A stretch of DNA of 64,000 nucleotides from Bacteroidales bacterium UBA3143 (GCA_002364735.1 DEZB01000066.1:32480-96479), one strand, 5' to 3'; positions 53,301 to 62,313 are shown, counted from the first letter of the stretch. Made by a program: numbers and translations. The notes: a model not told the origin generated them from the sequence alone.

Positions 53301-53721
53301 CTTCTTCTAAAGTTTTTGTATCTTCTCTTAATACTATACTTAATGTACTTTTTCCTTGAGTAGTAACTTCTTGTTCCAAATATCCAATATATGAAATATT
53401 TAAAACAGCATTATTACCAACATTCAAACTGAAATTACCATCGTAGTCAGTAACAGTTCCGTTGGTTGTTCCCTTTTCTATAATGTTTGCACCAATTATT
53501 GGCTCGCCATCTTGATCAACAATCGTACCGCTTATGGTTTTTTCTTGTTGTTGTTTTACAATTGAAACATCCCCTATAAATAATTCAGAGGAAGATTGTT
53601 TTGCATGTGTTTGAAATGCAAACAAGAAAAAAAGAAATAAAACCATACCTGATAGAACAGGTATTTTACTTAATGAAATGCGATGGAATCGCCTTTCATT
53701 CATTTCTGAGACATTGTTCAT
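50344..53721 (-). CDS. SusC/RagA-family TonB-dependent transporter (pair 1)
   Basis: This 1125-residue receptor is the largest SusC in the window. The signal segment (residues 17-40) is followed by the regulatory-like domain (KTISGTIVDQDGEPIIGANI) and TonB-box signature LEEVVVVGYGVQKKV. The plug has LILIDGMEGILDSLNPDDIQSISILKDAASASIYGSRAANGVILVTTKRG. The barrel ends MRQISFGTNITF. The start could instead be the Met at residue 7. A -7 box lies about 214 bp upstream, giving a long leader. It is the first gene of the whole minus-strand glycan region. Confidence 0.96.
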   Translation of the reverse strand: MNNVSEMNERRFHRISLSKIPVLSGMVLFLFFLFAFQTHAKQSSSELFIGDVSIVKQQQEKTISGTIVDQDGEPIIGANIIEKGTTNGTVTDYDGNFSLNVGNNAVLNISYIGYLEQEVTTQGKSTLSIVLREDTKTLEEVVVVGYGVQKKVNLTGSVSSIDFAEQAESRPMTNVSSSLAGLSSGVSVRQNVGKPGEDGADIRIRGVGTLNDSSPLILIDGMEGILDSLNPDDIQSISILKDAASASIYGSRAANGVILVTTKRGNREKTTVTYNGNFSMSSPANALDFVSDYPRYMGLINESAQNLGMPNHFSKNTIDAWTEANKNPNALNENGVPNWVAFPNTNWTTEMYENNVVQEHNLSVSGGSKKAAYLLSAGYLDNPGLVENTGLKRYNFRVNLESNITDWLTVGTSTYAIQQDKEAGNYGSMLNYMRQSTPGLIGRYNGEYGYPEAPEESSTANNLYGFLNNREGEDRSSRFNTTLFSRVKFMEGLSWDFNFNYGRRIDEVNHHTNAAAARRIKFSDGTVMRAAVDPTQMTTTYRTWANETYTIENLLKYNVTIKEKHDISALLGYNENRYFAYDHQSTKKGLIDQSVSTPGSATEMISIGGGALDYSMRSLFGRLNYGYMQRYLFEANFRYDGSSRFHKDNRWGIFPSFSGAWRLSEEEFFNDLRPSFQNIKVRASWGQLGNNATKRGNSIDNYAYQSVYGSADYSFGGTQVAGLRPTIIANPFLEWESTTMTNFGLDITTLNSRLSAELDYYYKITDGILTVPPIYLTNGLIGAPIRNTAEVMNKGIDLNLSWRDKIGKVSYSVTGNFSYNINEVTNYKGQLTRGWITDKDGNEVYKTNLGDVSSGGLTRILEGHSINEYYVHNVYKGSGNHFNSDGSVNIDGGPRDGMIRTENDMKWLNAMVKDGYKFLPNEKIQKDGIWYGDYIYADTNGDGIYGNNFDQEFTGTSSMPKYNFGANFYVRYENFDISMLWAGQAGFDLYWNEDNYNNSNTRVGFQISENIADNHYFFSEDASDSRNNINAKYPRLKLSESDPQNTQNSNAWLYNGSFVKLKNITLGYTLPEHIANKIYTQKVRFYFSAENLLTITSYPGLDPEMGAGTNYPLMRQISFGTNITF

Positions 53722-53934
53722 ATTAAAAAATTGTTTATTAAAATTATATTCATTCTTAATCTTATCTTTTTTAAAAATGTGGTTTCTAAATTTGGGTGTT
53801 TTAGTATTTGACTAATTATTAGCAATATTCTTTATGATTCTAAATCATCTAATGTTCTATTTTCATCTGGAAATGGATTTAAGAAAATAATATTTTAAAT
53901 TTATCAGTGTCATTATTTATAATATTTTAAAATG

Positions 53935-53942
53935 CAAATATA
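53935..53942 (-). promoter_or_regulatory. -7 box of SusCD pair 1
   Basis: CAAATATA gives TATATTTG on the minus strand, with a predicted leader of about 210 nt. The remaining 53722-54124 gap is AT-rich with no gene seen. Confidence 0.45.
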
Positions 53943-54124
53943 GGAGATGTTTTAAATAACTTCTTGTGTAAGTGTAAGATTAACATTTAATTTAACGCTA
54001 ATTAAATTGATAGGAATATTATCTCAATTTTTTAAAATCGAGCTCAATATAATAAAATGTTGTCAAGTAATAAGTTGGAAGTTATAAAAGGAGGGTTTTG
54101 AAATAGAGCTACTAACAAATTAAA

Positions 54125-55666
54125 CTACTGCGATGCCCAAGTTTCTCTATCAAGATTTCTATAACTAATTGCTTCTGCTAAATGACTTGGTTGAACCAGC
54201 TCACTATTGTCTAAATCGGCAATTGTTCTTGCCACTTTTAATATCCTATCATAAGCACGTGCTGACAGGTTGAGCCTTTCCATTGCAGTTTTCATCAATT
54301 GCATACCAGTATTATCCGGTAGTGCAAATTTGTTTAATAATTTTGAAGTCATTTGAGCATTACAATATACACCATCAACATCTTTAAAGCGCTCATCTTG
54401 AATTGCTCTTGCTTTAATAACTCTTTTACTAATTTCGGTGCTTTTCTCCGCAGCTGTTCTATCAGATATTTTCTCAAATGGTACAGGTACAATTTCAATA
54501 TGTATATCTATTCTATCAAGCAGAGGTCCAGATATTTTATTAAGATATTTCTGTACAGCTCCTGGAGGGCACACACAATTTCTTTCTGGATGATTGTAGT
54601 ATCCGCAGGGACATGGATTCATGGCAGAAACTAACATAAAACTGGCAGGATATTCTACCGTAAATTTAGCCCGTGATATGGTTATTTTTCTATCTTCCAA
54701 AGGTTGCCTCATGACTTCTAACACACTTCTATTAAATTCAGGAAGTTCGTCTAAAAATAAAACACCATTGTGGGCCAAACTAATCTCTCCGGGTTGAGGA
54801 TACGTACCGCCTCCAACCATTGCGACATCGCTAATGGTATGATGAGGAGACCGAAATGGACGTCGAGCCATGAGAGCAGTATTGGTACCTATTTGACCAG
54901 CTACACTATGGATTTTAGTAGTTTCTAATGCTTCATTAATTGTGAAAGGAGGTAATATAGAAGGCATTCTCTTAGCCATCATCGATTTGCCTGCTCCTGG
55001 AGGTCCAACCATAATTATGTTATGCCCTCCTGCGGCAGCTACTTCAAGCGCACGTTTTACATTCTCTTGACCTTTAACATCAGAAAAATCGAATTCGAAA
55101 TCTGATTGATGATCTAAAAACTCTTTGTTAATATCAACATGGGTAGGAGTAAGATCATTTTCACCATTAAAAAACTCGACAACTTCTTTAATATTGTTTA
55201 CTCCAAAAACTTCTAATCCCTCAACTACTGCTGCTTCTTTCGCATTTTCTTTGGGTAGAATAAATCCCTTAAATCCACTTTCTTTTGCTAAAATTGCAAT
55301 TGGTAAAACACCTTTAACTGGCAAGATAGTGCCATCAAGAGAAAGTTCTCCCATCATTATATAATCGTCCAGTTTATCGATTTTTAAACCCTCAGATGCT
55401 GCTAAAACACCTATAGCAAGAGGCAAGTCATAAGCTGATCCCTCTTTGCGTATATCTGCTGGAGACATGTTTATAACAATCTGTTTACGAGGAAAATTAT
55501 AACCGTTAAATTGCAAAGCGGAAATCATGCGTTCATGACTCTCTTTAACTGATGCATCTGGTAAACCCACCAATAGGAACTTAATACCTTTCGAGCAATT
55601 AACTTCAATAGTAATTAGTGTTGCACTAATACCTTGAACTGCTGCAGCAAAAATTTTTACTAACAT
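54125..55666 (-). CDS. YifB/ComM-family Mg-chelatase-like AAA+ ATPase
   Basis: This is a 513-residue cytoplasmic protein. An N-terminal Lon-protease-like domain (LPLAIGVLAASEG, GELSLDGTILPVKGVLPIA) is followed by the AAA+ core. Walker A is VGPPGAGKSMMAKR (about 216-229), Walker B is GVLFLDELPEF, and the FRSPHHTISDVAMVGGG sensor region follows. A Cys cluster, NPCPCGYYNHPERNCVCPPG, and the C-terminal Mg-chelatase domain follow. In naturally competent bacteria ComM is a helicase that drives branch migration during integration of transforming DNA; whether this holds here is unknown. It lies 10 bp downstream of the thioredoxin-like gene. Confidence 0.93.
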   Translation of the reverse strand: MLVKIFAAAVQGISATLITIEVNCSKGIKFLLVGLPDASVKESHERMISALQFNGYNFPRKQIVINMSPADIRKEGSAYDLPLAIGVLAASEGLKIDKLDDYIMMGELSLDGTILPVKGVLPIAILAKESGFKGFILPKENAKEAAVVEGLEVFGVNNIKEVVEFFNGENDLTPTHVDINKEFLDHQSDFEFDFSDVKGQENVKRALEVAAAGGHNIIMVGPPGAGKSMMAKRMPSILPPFTINEALETTKIHSVAGQIGTNTALMARRPFRSPHHTISDVAMVGGGTYPQPGEISLAHNGVLFLDELPEFNRSVLEVMRQPLEDRKITISRAKFTVEYPASFMLVSAMNPCPCGYYNHPERNCVCPPGAVQKYLNKISGPLLDRIDIHIEIVPVPFEKISDRTAAEKSTEISKRVIKARAIQDERFKDVDGVYCNAQMTSKLLNKFALPDNTGMQLMKTAMERLNLSARAYDRILKVARTIADLDNSELVQPSHLAEAISYRNLDRETWASQ

Positions 55667-55676
55667 TCAATTATTT

Positions 55677-56804
55677 TTAAGACTTAGGTTTGTCGGTTTG
55701 TGAATTGATTATATTTTTTATTTCATTGACTGGAATATCTCTGGTAGATATTTCGCCTTCAGGATTTATTAAGATATTGAAAGGAACTGAATTTATATTA
55801 TATGTGTCAACTATTTCAGCACTCCAGCTTTTATTTTCAAAAACCATTTTCCATGGTATAGAATCGATGTTAGGTTTGTTGATAGGGAAAGTATCAGTAT
55901 CAATAAATATTGAAAGAAACTCAATACTATCTTTATTCAGTAAAGAATATTCGTCTTTCAATATTTTCAAATATTCCTTAGAGTTTCCAGTGCTTGCAGA
56001 TAGAAAAGAAATCAATAAATATTTATTTTTAAAGTCAATTGGATGAAGAGTTTTCCCTTTAATATCTATTAGTTGAAAATAAGGCATTTGAACTCCTTCT
56101 GCAGATAGCATCAGTTTATCAGTGTGTTTCTTAAGTCTACGGGTTAATGGATAATCAGCTGCATCATCCTTTAGATATTGGAGCACTCTCTCCAGTGTTT
56201 TAGGATTCTCATTGTTTTTAAAAAATTCATTTATGAGAATAACACTTGATATTTTTTCGGGGTTTGATAATATATAATCTTCCACATTTTGAGCTAATTC
56301 ATGATTTAATGAATTCAGTAATGCTATTCGCTCTTTTTCTGAAATAATGTTGTTTGAATTTAAATACTCGGTGCTTTCATCATCAAATTTAGAAATCAAC
56401 AAACTTCTTTGCTTTAAAAGTGTTTCATTTTCTTTTTTGAAACGGGTTAAATTATTATTTATTTCACCACCCATTACTTCAAGTAAATAAGGTAAGATGG
56501 CATCACCATTCACCTTAATTTTATTGACTCCAGGTTCTAAAAATATTATTTCGGAAGTTTTGTAATCATTGAAATAAAAAGTGATAATCCTACTTGTATC
56601 TATATGTTGGATATAAGAAAACTTTCCTTTATCATCTACAAATACAGTGTCTATTATAATTGAATCCGAGTTGTGATAAGAGGATATAATATAAGGTGAT
56701 GATAAATTTGAAATCTCACCTTGTATTGTTACTTTTTCATTATCATTATTACATGATGCAATTAAGAATAAAAATAATAATAGAGATAGAACCGACTTTA
56801 CCAT
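55677..56804 (-). CDS. Thioredoxin/TlpA-like lipoprotein without the CxxC
   Basis: This 375-residue lipoprotein has lipobox IASC (Cys18). Residues 24-110 look like the DUF4369 domain found in front of Bacteroidetes TlpA-type proteins. A helical middle follows, then an AhpC/TSA-thioredoxin domain from about 238 (GVQMPYFQLIDIKGKTL to INPEGEIS). At the active-site position the sequence reads FLSASTGNSKEY (267-278): Thr272 and Ser275 replace both cysteines of the usual WCxPC. It is therefore probably redox-inactive. It is the first gene of a two-gene operon with yifB. Confidence 0.82.
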   Translation of the reverse strand: MVKSVLSLLLFLFLIASCNNDNEKVTIQGEISNLSSPYIISSYHNSDSIIIDTVFVDDKGKFSYIQHIDTSRIITFYFNDYKTSEIIFLEPGVNKIKVNGDAILPYLLEVMGGEINNNLTRFKKENETLLKQRSLLISKFDDESTEYLNSNNIISEKERIALLNSLNHELAQNVEDYILSNPEKISSVILINEFFKNNENPKTLERVLQYLKDDAADYPLTRRLKKHTDKLMLSAEGVQMPYFQLIDIKGKTLHPIDFKNKYLLISFLSASTGNSKEYLKILKDEYSLLNKDSIEFLSIFIDTDTFPINKPNIDSIPWKMVFENKSWSAEIVDTYNINSVPFNILINPEGEISTRDIPVNEIKNIINSQTDKPKS

Positions 56805-56886
56805 TTAAACTAATCCATTAAAAAGTGTACTAAGAATATGTGAAACCTTCTAATCGAACAATTAGATCTATTTCTGCAATTCGATG

Positions 56887-56894
56887 CAAAGATA
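56887..56894 (-). promoter_or_regulatory. -7 box of the thioredoxin-like/yifB operon
   Basis: CAAAGATA gives TATCTTTG on the minus strand, about 83 bp before the start. Confidence 0.5.
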
Positions 56895-56966
56895 AATCAT
56901 TTTCTCTAATATTCTGTTATATTTACATTTATTTACGTATATCTTTCGTTCATATCTACAGACACG

Positions 56967-56997
56967 TTGTGGAATAGAAGATTATTAATTAATTTTG
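56967..56997 (+). promoter_or_regulatory. Promoter of the uxs-GT2 operon
   Basis: TTG at 56967-56969 and TAATTTTG at 56990-56997 are spaced by 20 bp and match the Bacteroidetes consensus. The leader is about 20 nt. Confidence 0.6.
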
Positions 56998-57020
56998 CTT
57001 CCTAATATCCATTATTCAGA

Positions 57021-57968
57021 ATGAAGAAAAAAGTTTTAGTTACTGGAGGAGCAGGTTTTATAGGTTCCCATCTTTGCAAACGTCTATTAGAGGAAAATAA
57101 TGAAGTGCTCTGCTTGGATAATTATTTTACAGGAAGTAAGATGAATGTCTTTTCAATGCTTGATAATCCTTTGTTTGAATTGATACGTCACGATATTGTA
57201 AGTCCATATATGGCAGAGGTAGATGAGATTTATAATTTAGCATGTCCTGCCTCTCCTATTCACTACCAACACAATCCTATTCAAACAGTGAAGATATCGG
57301 TGATGGGAGCTATAAATATGTTGGAAACAGCTAAAGCTACAAATGCAAAAATTCTTCAAGCATCCACAAGTGAAGTATATGGTGATCCTAAAGTTCATCC
57401 TCAAGTTGAGTCATATTGGGGCAATGTCAATCCTATTGGAGAACGCTCGTGTTATGACGAGGGTAAACGATGCGCAGAAACTCTTTTCATGGATTATCAC
57501 CGTCAAAGTAATTTGAAAATTAAAATTATCCGTATTTTCAATACATATGGTCCAAATATGCAACCTCATGACGGAAGAGTAGTATCAAATTTCATACTTC
57601 AATGTCTGCGAAATGAAAATATAACCATTTATGGAAATGGTAATCAATCCCGCAGTTTTCAATATGTAGATGATTTAATAGATGGAATGATAAAAATGAT
57701 GAATACTCCAGATGATTTTACTGGACCAATCAATATTGGCAATCCAAATGAATTCACTATTTTAGAATTAGCTGAAACTATTATCCATTTGACAGATTCA
57801 AAATCCAAATTGATTTTTAAACCTTTGCCTAAAGATGATCCGCAACAACGCCGACCTGATATATCGCTCGCAAAAGAAAAACTTGATTGGACTCCAAAAA
57901 TTGAATTAGAAGAAGGATTAAAGAAAACAATTGATTACTTCGATCAACTTTTGAAAAGCAATAATTAG
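57021..57968 (+). CDS. uxs: UDP-glucuronate decarboxylase (UDP-xylose synthase), SDR family
   Basis: This 315-residue extended SDR enzyme has the NAD-binding motif TGGAGFIGSH (8-17). The UXS-type hallmark ACPASPIHYQ (74-83) is followed by the catalytic STSEVYGDP and Tyr145-xxx-Lys149 (SCYDEGKR). NTYGPNMQPHDGRVVSNF is typical of UXS. It converts UDP-glucuronate to UDP-xylose for cell-surface glycans. It shares an operon with a glycosyltransferase 8 bp downstream. Confidence 0.93.
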   Translation: MKKKVLVTGGAGFIGSHLCKRLLEENNEVLCLDNYFTGSKMNVFSMLDNPLFELIRHDIVSPYMAEVDEIYNLACPASPIHYQHNPIQTVKISVMGAINMLETAKATNAKILQASTSEVYGDPKVHPQVESYWGNVNPIGERSCYDEGKRCAETLFMDYHRQSNLKIKIIRIFNTYGPNMQPHDGRVVSNFILQCLRNENITIYGNGNQSRSFQYVDDLIDGMIKMMNTPDDFTGPINIGNPNEFTILELAETIIHLTDSKSKLIFKPLPKDDPQQRRPDISLAKEKLDWTPKIELEEGLKKTIDYFDQLLKSNN

Positions 57969-57976
57969 CCAATCTT

Positions 57977-58978
57977 ATGCCTTATTTTTCAATAATTATC
58001 CCTGTATATAATCGACCTGACGAAGTTGACGAATTATTAGAGAGTTTATCCGTACAGACATTTTCAGATTTTGAAGTTATTCTTATTGAGGATGGTTCTT
58101 CAGTGAAATGTAACCTTATAGCTCAGAAATATGATAAAATTTTAAATGTTCGTTATTATTATAAGGAGAATAGTGGTAGAAGCGAAACCCGCAATTATGG
58201 AATGGAAAAAGCTAAAGGAGAATATTTTGTTTTTTTTGATTCAGATTGTGTTATTCCTCCATCTTATTTCGAAATAATTAAAAATACACTTACCATTAAT
58301 TATACTGATAGTTACGGAGGACCCGATAGAGCAGATAAATCTTTTTCGAATTTGCAAAAAGCTATTAATTTTTCTATGACTTCTTTTCTTACAACGGGTG
58401 GCATTCGGGGTGCTAAAGGTCCTAAGATGGAGAAATTTGTACCTCGTACATTCAATATGGGATTTTCGATGGAAGTTTACCAACAAGTGGGTGGTTTTAA
58501 AGATATGTTTGGTGAGGATATTGATCTAAACTTGCGAATAAGAAATCACGGTTACACTTGCCAACTCATTTCCGATGCTTTCGTTTATCATAAACGAAGA
58601 GTTAGTTTACGATCATTCTACCGCCAAGTTAATGTTTTTGGGATGGCTCGTATTTCATTGTTTTTATTGCATCCCAATTCTTTAAAACCAGTACATGCCT
58701 TACCTGCCATTTTCACCCTTGCAACAATTCTCATACTCCTTGCCTCGTTGTGGTTTCCTTGCTTATTAATTCCTTTAATAGCATATTATGCATTAATATT
58801 CATTGTTTCTTGGTTGGAATATAAGAAGTTGTCTATTGGAATTCTTTCTGTAATTACCTCAGCTATTCAACTGTATGGATATGGATTAGGATTTCTTAAA
58901 TCGTACATTGAAAAAGTAATAATTAGGAAAAAACAAACCTCAAAAGATGAATTAAATAAGTACTACAATAAGAAATAA
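57977..58978 (+). CDS. Family 2 glycosyltransferase, membrane-associated
   Basis: This 333-residue protein has a GT-A nucleotide-sugar domain: FSIIIPVYNRPDEVDELLESL (4-24), VILIEDGSS and the FFDSDCVIPP (DxD-like) motif near 90. A conserved GGFKDMFGEDIDLNLRIRNHGY segment follows. Two hydrophobic segments near the C-terminus (about 244-285) suggest membrane anchoring, and the tail is Lys-rich. It follows uxs, so it may use UDP-xylose or build the same surface glycan. The acceptor and linkage cannot be predicted. Confidence 0.88.
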   Translation: MPYFSIIIPVYNRPDEVDELLESLSVQTFSDFEVILIEDGSSVKCNLIAQKYDKILNVRYYYKENSGRSETRNYGMEKAKGEYFVFFDSDCVIPPSYFEIIKNTLTINYTDSYGGPDRADKSFSNLQKAINFSMTSFLTTGGIRGAKGPKMEKFVPRTFNMGFSMEVYQQVGGFKDMFGEDIDLNLRIRNHGYTCQLISDAFVYHKRRVSLRSFYRQVNVFGMARISLFLLHPNSLKPVHALPAIFTLATILILLASLWFPCLLIPLIAYYALIFIVSWLEYKKLSIGILSVITSAIQLYGYGLGFLKSYIEKVIIRKKQTSKDELNKYYNKK

Positions 58979-59069
58979 GAAGTTGTCTATAATAAGAATG
59001 ACTTTAGACATATAAAAAAATTATATATCTATATATTCAAAAAGTAATGGAAATTAGCGTATAATAGTT

Positions 59070-59400
59070 TCAAAGAAAATTCAATGCGGTGAAAATGTTT
59101 CTATTTAATGAAAATCACATCTACCGTGGTGAAAATGTTTCAAAACACATTATTTTCTTCAAATTGATCTAATTTATGCCCTTTATGCCTTAAAAATTCA
59201 ATTTATGAGAGGTAATTTCAATTTTCATAAGTTGCTTTTAAAAATCTTATAGAGTTTCTCTTTTTTTATGGTATTTTTTCTCCCAATTTGTTCAAAAAAG
59301 CATCTTTTTTACGATTTAAAACATTTTCACGGCGGTAAATTCAATTTTCATCATATAAATGTCCAATCCACCACAGTAGATTTAATTTCCAACTTATTTA
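59070..59400 (-). repeat. Dispersed palindrome-bounded element, copy B (inverted relative to copy A)
   Basis: Decayed palindrome boxes lie at 59082-59091 (CAATGCGGTG), 59122-59131 (TACCGTGGTG), 59328-59337 (CACGGCGGTA) and 59369-59378 (CACCACAGTA), spaced 40 and 41 bp within each pair. The sequence ATTTAAAACATTTTCAC and the flank GTAGATTTAATTTCC match the reverse complement of copy A, as does an internal TTATGCCTTAAAAATTCA block. The rest of the 58979-59616 gap holds nothing I can name. Confidence 0.72.
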
Positions 59401-59616
59401 TGCTCTAAATACGAGTGAACTATAAAATAAAACACTATTTATTTTAAAAATTGAAACTTGTTCAAACAAAAACTGATTTGAATATAAGATAAACCGTCTC
59501 ATAAAAAAGAAACTCAAATTTATAAAGTAAATTTCGGTTTCGAGTATCATAGTAAAGACACAAAAATAGGTCTAATGGTTATAAATAAATATTTTTAAAT
59601 TGTCCAATGACAATAT

Positions 59617-60273
59617 TTATTCTTTCGCTCCATAAGCCAAATCACCAGCATCTCCTAACCCTGGAACAATATAAGCATGTTCGTCAAGATCTGGATCAAT
59701 AGCAGCTGCCCAAATAGTAGTGTTTTCTTCAGGAAATTTTTCTTTGCAATAATCAATTGCTTGTTGACTTGCTATAATAGTTACAATGTGAATGTGTTTG
59801 GGTTTTCCTTTTGTCAGTAAAGCATGATAAGAAAGTTCCATACTCCCACCCGTAGCAAGCATTGGGTCGGTAAGAATTAGTGTTTTATTATGTATTAGTG
59901 GTGAAGCAATGTATTCAATGTGAATATTAAATGCTAATTGATTTTCTTTGTATTTTCTGTATGCTGATACAAATGCATTTTCAGCATTATCAAAATAATT
60001 GAGAAATCCCTGATGAAATATGAGCCCAGCACGTAAAATAGTTGCAATCACAATATCATCATTTATCACATTAACATCAGTTTCTCTAAGTGGAGTAGTA
60101 ATTTTTGTATTAGAATAGCATAATTCCTTACTTACTTCATAAGCCATTATTTCGCCTATTCTTTCAATATTCTTTCTGAATCTTAATCGATCATTTTGAA
60201 TATTTACATCTCTAATTTCTCTAACGAATGTATTTAATAAGGAGTTATGGTCTGAAAAATTGACAATTTTCAT
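59617..60273 (-). CDS. upp: Uracil phosphoribosyltransferase
   Basis: This is a 218-residue pyrimidine salvage enzyme that forms UMP from uracil and PRPP. RFRKNIERIGEIMAYEVSKEL near residue 32, TILRAGLIFHQGFL and the PRPP loop LILTDPMLATGGSM (about 131-144) are family marks. The C-terminal PGLGDAGDLAYG binds uracil. It stands alone on its strand, with -7-like boxes CAAATTTA/CAAAAATA at 60314-60329 upstream. Confidence 0.93.
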   Translation of the reverse strand: MKIVNFSDHNSLLNTFVREIRDVNIQNDRLRFRKNIERIGEIMAYEVSKELCYSNTKITTPLRETDVNVINDDIVIATILRAGLIFHQGFLNYFDNAENAFVSAYRKYKENQLAFNIHIEYIASPLIHNKTLILTDPMLATGGSMELSYHALLTKGKPKHIHIVTIIASQQAIDYCKEKFPEENTTIWAAAIDPDLDEHAYIVPGLGDAGDLAYGAKE

Positions 60274-60313
60274 ATGATAAAATAAATAATAAATATAAAT
60301 GCAATAGAAGAAA

Positions 60314-60329
60314 CAAATTTACAAAAATA
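60314..60329 (-). promoter_or_regulatory. Candidate -7 boxes of upp
   Basis: CAAATTTA (60314-60321) and CAAAAATA (60322-60329) both read as TAnnTTTG on the minus strand, 41-56 bp before the start; either could be used. The rest of the 60274-60695 gap holds the pckA promoter and nothing else seen. Confidence 0.4.
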
Positions 60330-60612
60330 ATAGTGTAACAGATGAAACTTTCCAAAATAAATAAAGGAGGTCATGAAAATAATATTTCAAAGTTTTGAAG
60401 TGATTTGAATTGAACTTTATTAAAAAAAACCATATTACATTTCTCATCTATAAAATAATTCACTTTATCTATATATTTACAATTGAATCAAATAAGAAGA
60501 AACAGAAATAAACTTTTCTCATATGACTATTGTTTAATACAGTGTAAAAAATAATTTACAATTAATTAAAGAAATATTTCTCTAATTAGTAGTGGTGTAA
60601 AAAATAAATATT

Positions 60613-60620
60613 TATCTTTG
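60613..60620 (+). promoter_or_regulatory. -7 box of pckA
   Basis: TATCTTTG matches TAnnTTTG and predicts a start near 60625 with a leader of about 70 nt. It overlaps the TTG at 60618 that would otherwise extend the pckA frame, which argues against that longer start. Confidence 0.6.
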
Positions 60621-60695
60621 TCCTCGTTCAGATATAGCGCTATTGGAAAAGATATTACATTAGAACACTTTATTTATAATAAAACTTTAATACAA

Positions 60696-62288
60696 ATGAC
60701 AAATTTAGATTTAAACAAGTATGGAATTTCGGGCGATTTCGAAGTTTATCACAATCCATCTTACGAAGTACTATTTCAAGAAGAAATGAGTTCGGATAAT
60801 GAGGGATTTGAAAAAGCCAAATTAACCGATACAGGAGCTGTTGCTGTTTATACAGGAAAGTTTACTGGTCGTTCTCCAAAAGATAAATTTATTGTAGAAG
60901 ACGACGTTACAAGAGATACAATTTGGTGGGATGGAACAATTAATAGACCAACAACCCCCGATGTTTTTGATTATTGCAAAAATTTAGCAACAGATCGTTT
61001 ATCACAAGCAAAAAAAATATTTGTAGTTGATACATTTTGTGGAACTAACGAAGATACCCGCATGAAAGTGCGCTTCATTATGGAAGTTGCATGGCAAGCA
61101 CACTTTGTTACAAATATGTTTATCAGACCATCGCACTATGAATTAGCTCATTATGGAGAACCTGATTTCGTATGTATCAATGCTTCTAAAATTGTTAATG
61201 ATAAATGGAAAGAACAAGGTCTTCATTCAGAAAACTTTACTTTGTTTGATTTAACTCGTAAAATGCAAGTTATTGGTGGTACATGGTATGGTGGTGAGAT
61301 GAAAAAAGGCATTTTCGCTCTTATGAATTACTATTTACCATTGAGAGGTGTAGCTTCAATGCATTGTTCTTCAAACGTTGGTGTTGATGGTGATGTTGCC
61401 GTATTTTTCGGTTTATCTGGTACTGGTAAGACTACTTTATCGGCCGATCCAAAACGCTTTTTAATTGGAGATGATGAGCACGGTTGGGACGATCACGGCG
61501 TATTTAACTATGAAGGTGGTTGCTATGCAAAAACGATTGATCTAAGTAAAGAAAACGAGCCTGACATTTGGAGAGCAATCCGTCGCGATTCATTATTAGA
61601 AAACGTAACAGTTAACGATGATGGAACAATTGATTTCTCTGATACATCAGTAACTGAAAATACACGTGTTTCTTATCCAATTTATCATATAAGTAAAATT
61701 GTTCTTCCTTCAAGAGCTGGACATGCAAAAAAGATTATTTACCTTTCAGCTGATGCTTTTGGTGTTTTACCTCCTGTATCAATATTAGACGATAACCAAG
61801 CTCAATACCATTTCTTGAGTGGTTTTACTTCTAAGTTAGCTGGAACTGAACGTGGTATTACTGAACCAGTTCCTTCTTTCTCTCCTGCTTTTGGTGAAGC
61901 TTTCTTAACTTTACATCCTACTGTATATGCAAAACGATTGGTTGAAAAAATGACTGAACATGATGCAAAAGCTTACTTAGTAAATACAGGATGGAATGGA
62001 ACTGGAAAGCGTATTTCACTTAAAAACACGCGTGCTATGATTGATGCCATTATTGATGGTTCAATCGACAAAGCAGAAACAAAGCATATTCCAATTATGA
62101 ATTTAACTGTTCCTACTAAATTGAACAATGTTGATGAAGGACTTTTAGATCCACGTGATACATATGCAGATGCTAAGGAATGGGAAAAGAAAGCTACTAA
62201 TTTAGCTGGAATGTATCTTGAAAATTTCAAACAATATTGCGATAATGATGATGCAAAAGCACTAATTCCTGCAGGACCTCAACTATAA
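60696..62288 (+). CDS. pckA: Phosphoenolpyruvate carboxykinase (ATP)
   Basis: This enzyme interconverts oxaloacetate plus ATP with PEP, CO2 and ADP. In succinate-producing Bacteroidales it often runs in the carboxylating direction. The start at 60696 gives 530 residues, the usual family length. Motifs are GRSPKDKFIV, GGTWYGGEMKKGIFALMNY (metal and oxaloacetate site), the P-loop FGLSGTGKTTLSADP, and the kinase-2 stretch LIGDDEHGWDD. An upstream TTG at 60618 is in frame but overlaps the promoter. It ends at a bidirectional terminator shared with nadA. Confidence 0.96.
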   Translation: MTNLDLNKYGISGDFEVYHNPSYEVLFQEEMSSDNEGFEKAKLTDTGAVAVYTGKFTGRSPKDKFIVEDDVTRDTIWWDGTINRPTTPDVFDYCKNLATDRLSQAKKIFVVDTFCGTNEDTRMKVRFIMEVAWQAHFVTNMFIRPSHYELAHYGEPDFVCINASKIVNDKWKEQGLHSENFTLFDLTRKMQVIGGTWYGGEMKKGIFALMNYYLPLRGVASMHCSSNVGVDGDVAVFFGLSGTGKTTLSADPKRFLIGDDEHGWDDHGVFNYEGGCYAKTIDLSKENEPDIWRAIRRDSLLENVTVNDDGTIDFSDTSVTENTRVSYPIYHISKIVLPSRAGHAKKIIYLSADAFGVLPPVSILDDNQAQYHFLSGFTSKLAGTERGITEPVPSFSPAFGEAFLTLHPTVYAKRLVEKMTEHDAKAYLVNTGWNGTGKRISLKNTRAMIDAIIDGSIDKAETKHIPIMNLTVPTKLNNVDEGLLDPRDTYADAKEWEKKATNLAGMYLENFKQYCDNDDAKALIPAGPQL

Positions 62289-62313
62289 TATTATTTCAAT
62301 ATTTTTCTATAAT

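Noticed and set aside
4835..53721. Integrated mobile element carrying the glycan genes
   Set aside because: I found no integrase, transposase, conjugation gene or direct-repeat attachment sites, and codon and base usage look like the flanks.
60618..60695. TTG start extending PckA by 26 residues
   Set aside because: It overlaps the -7 promoter box, and the ATG at 60696 gives the normal family length.
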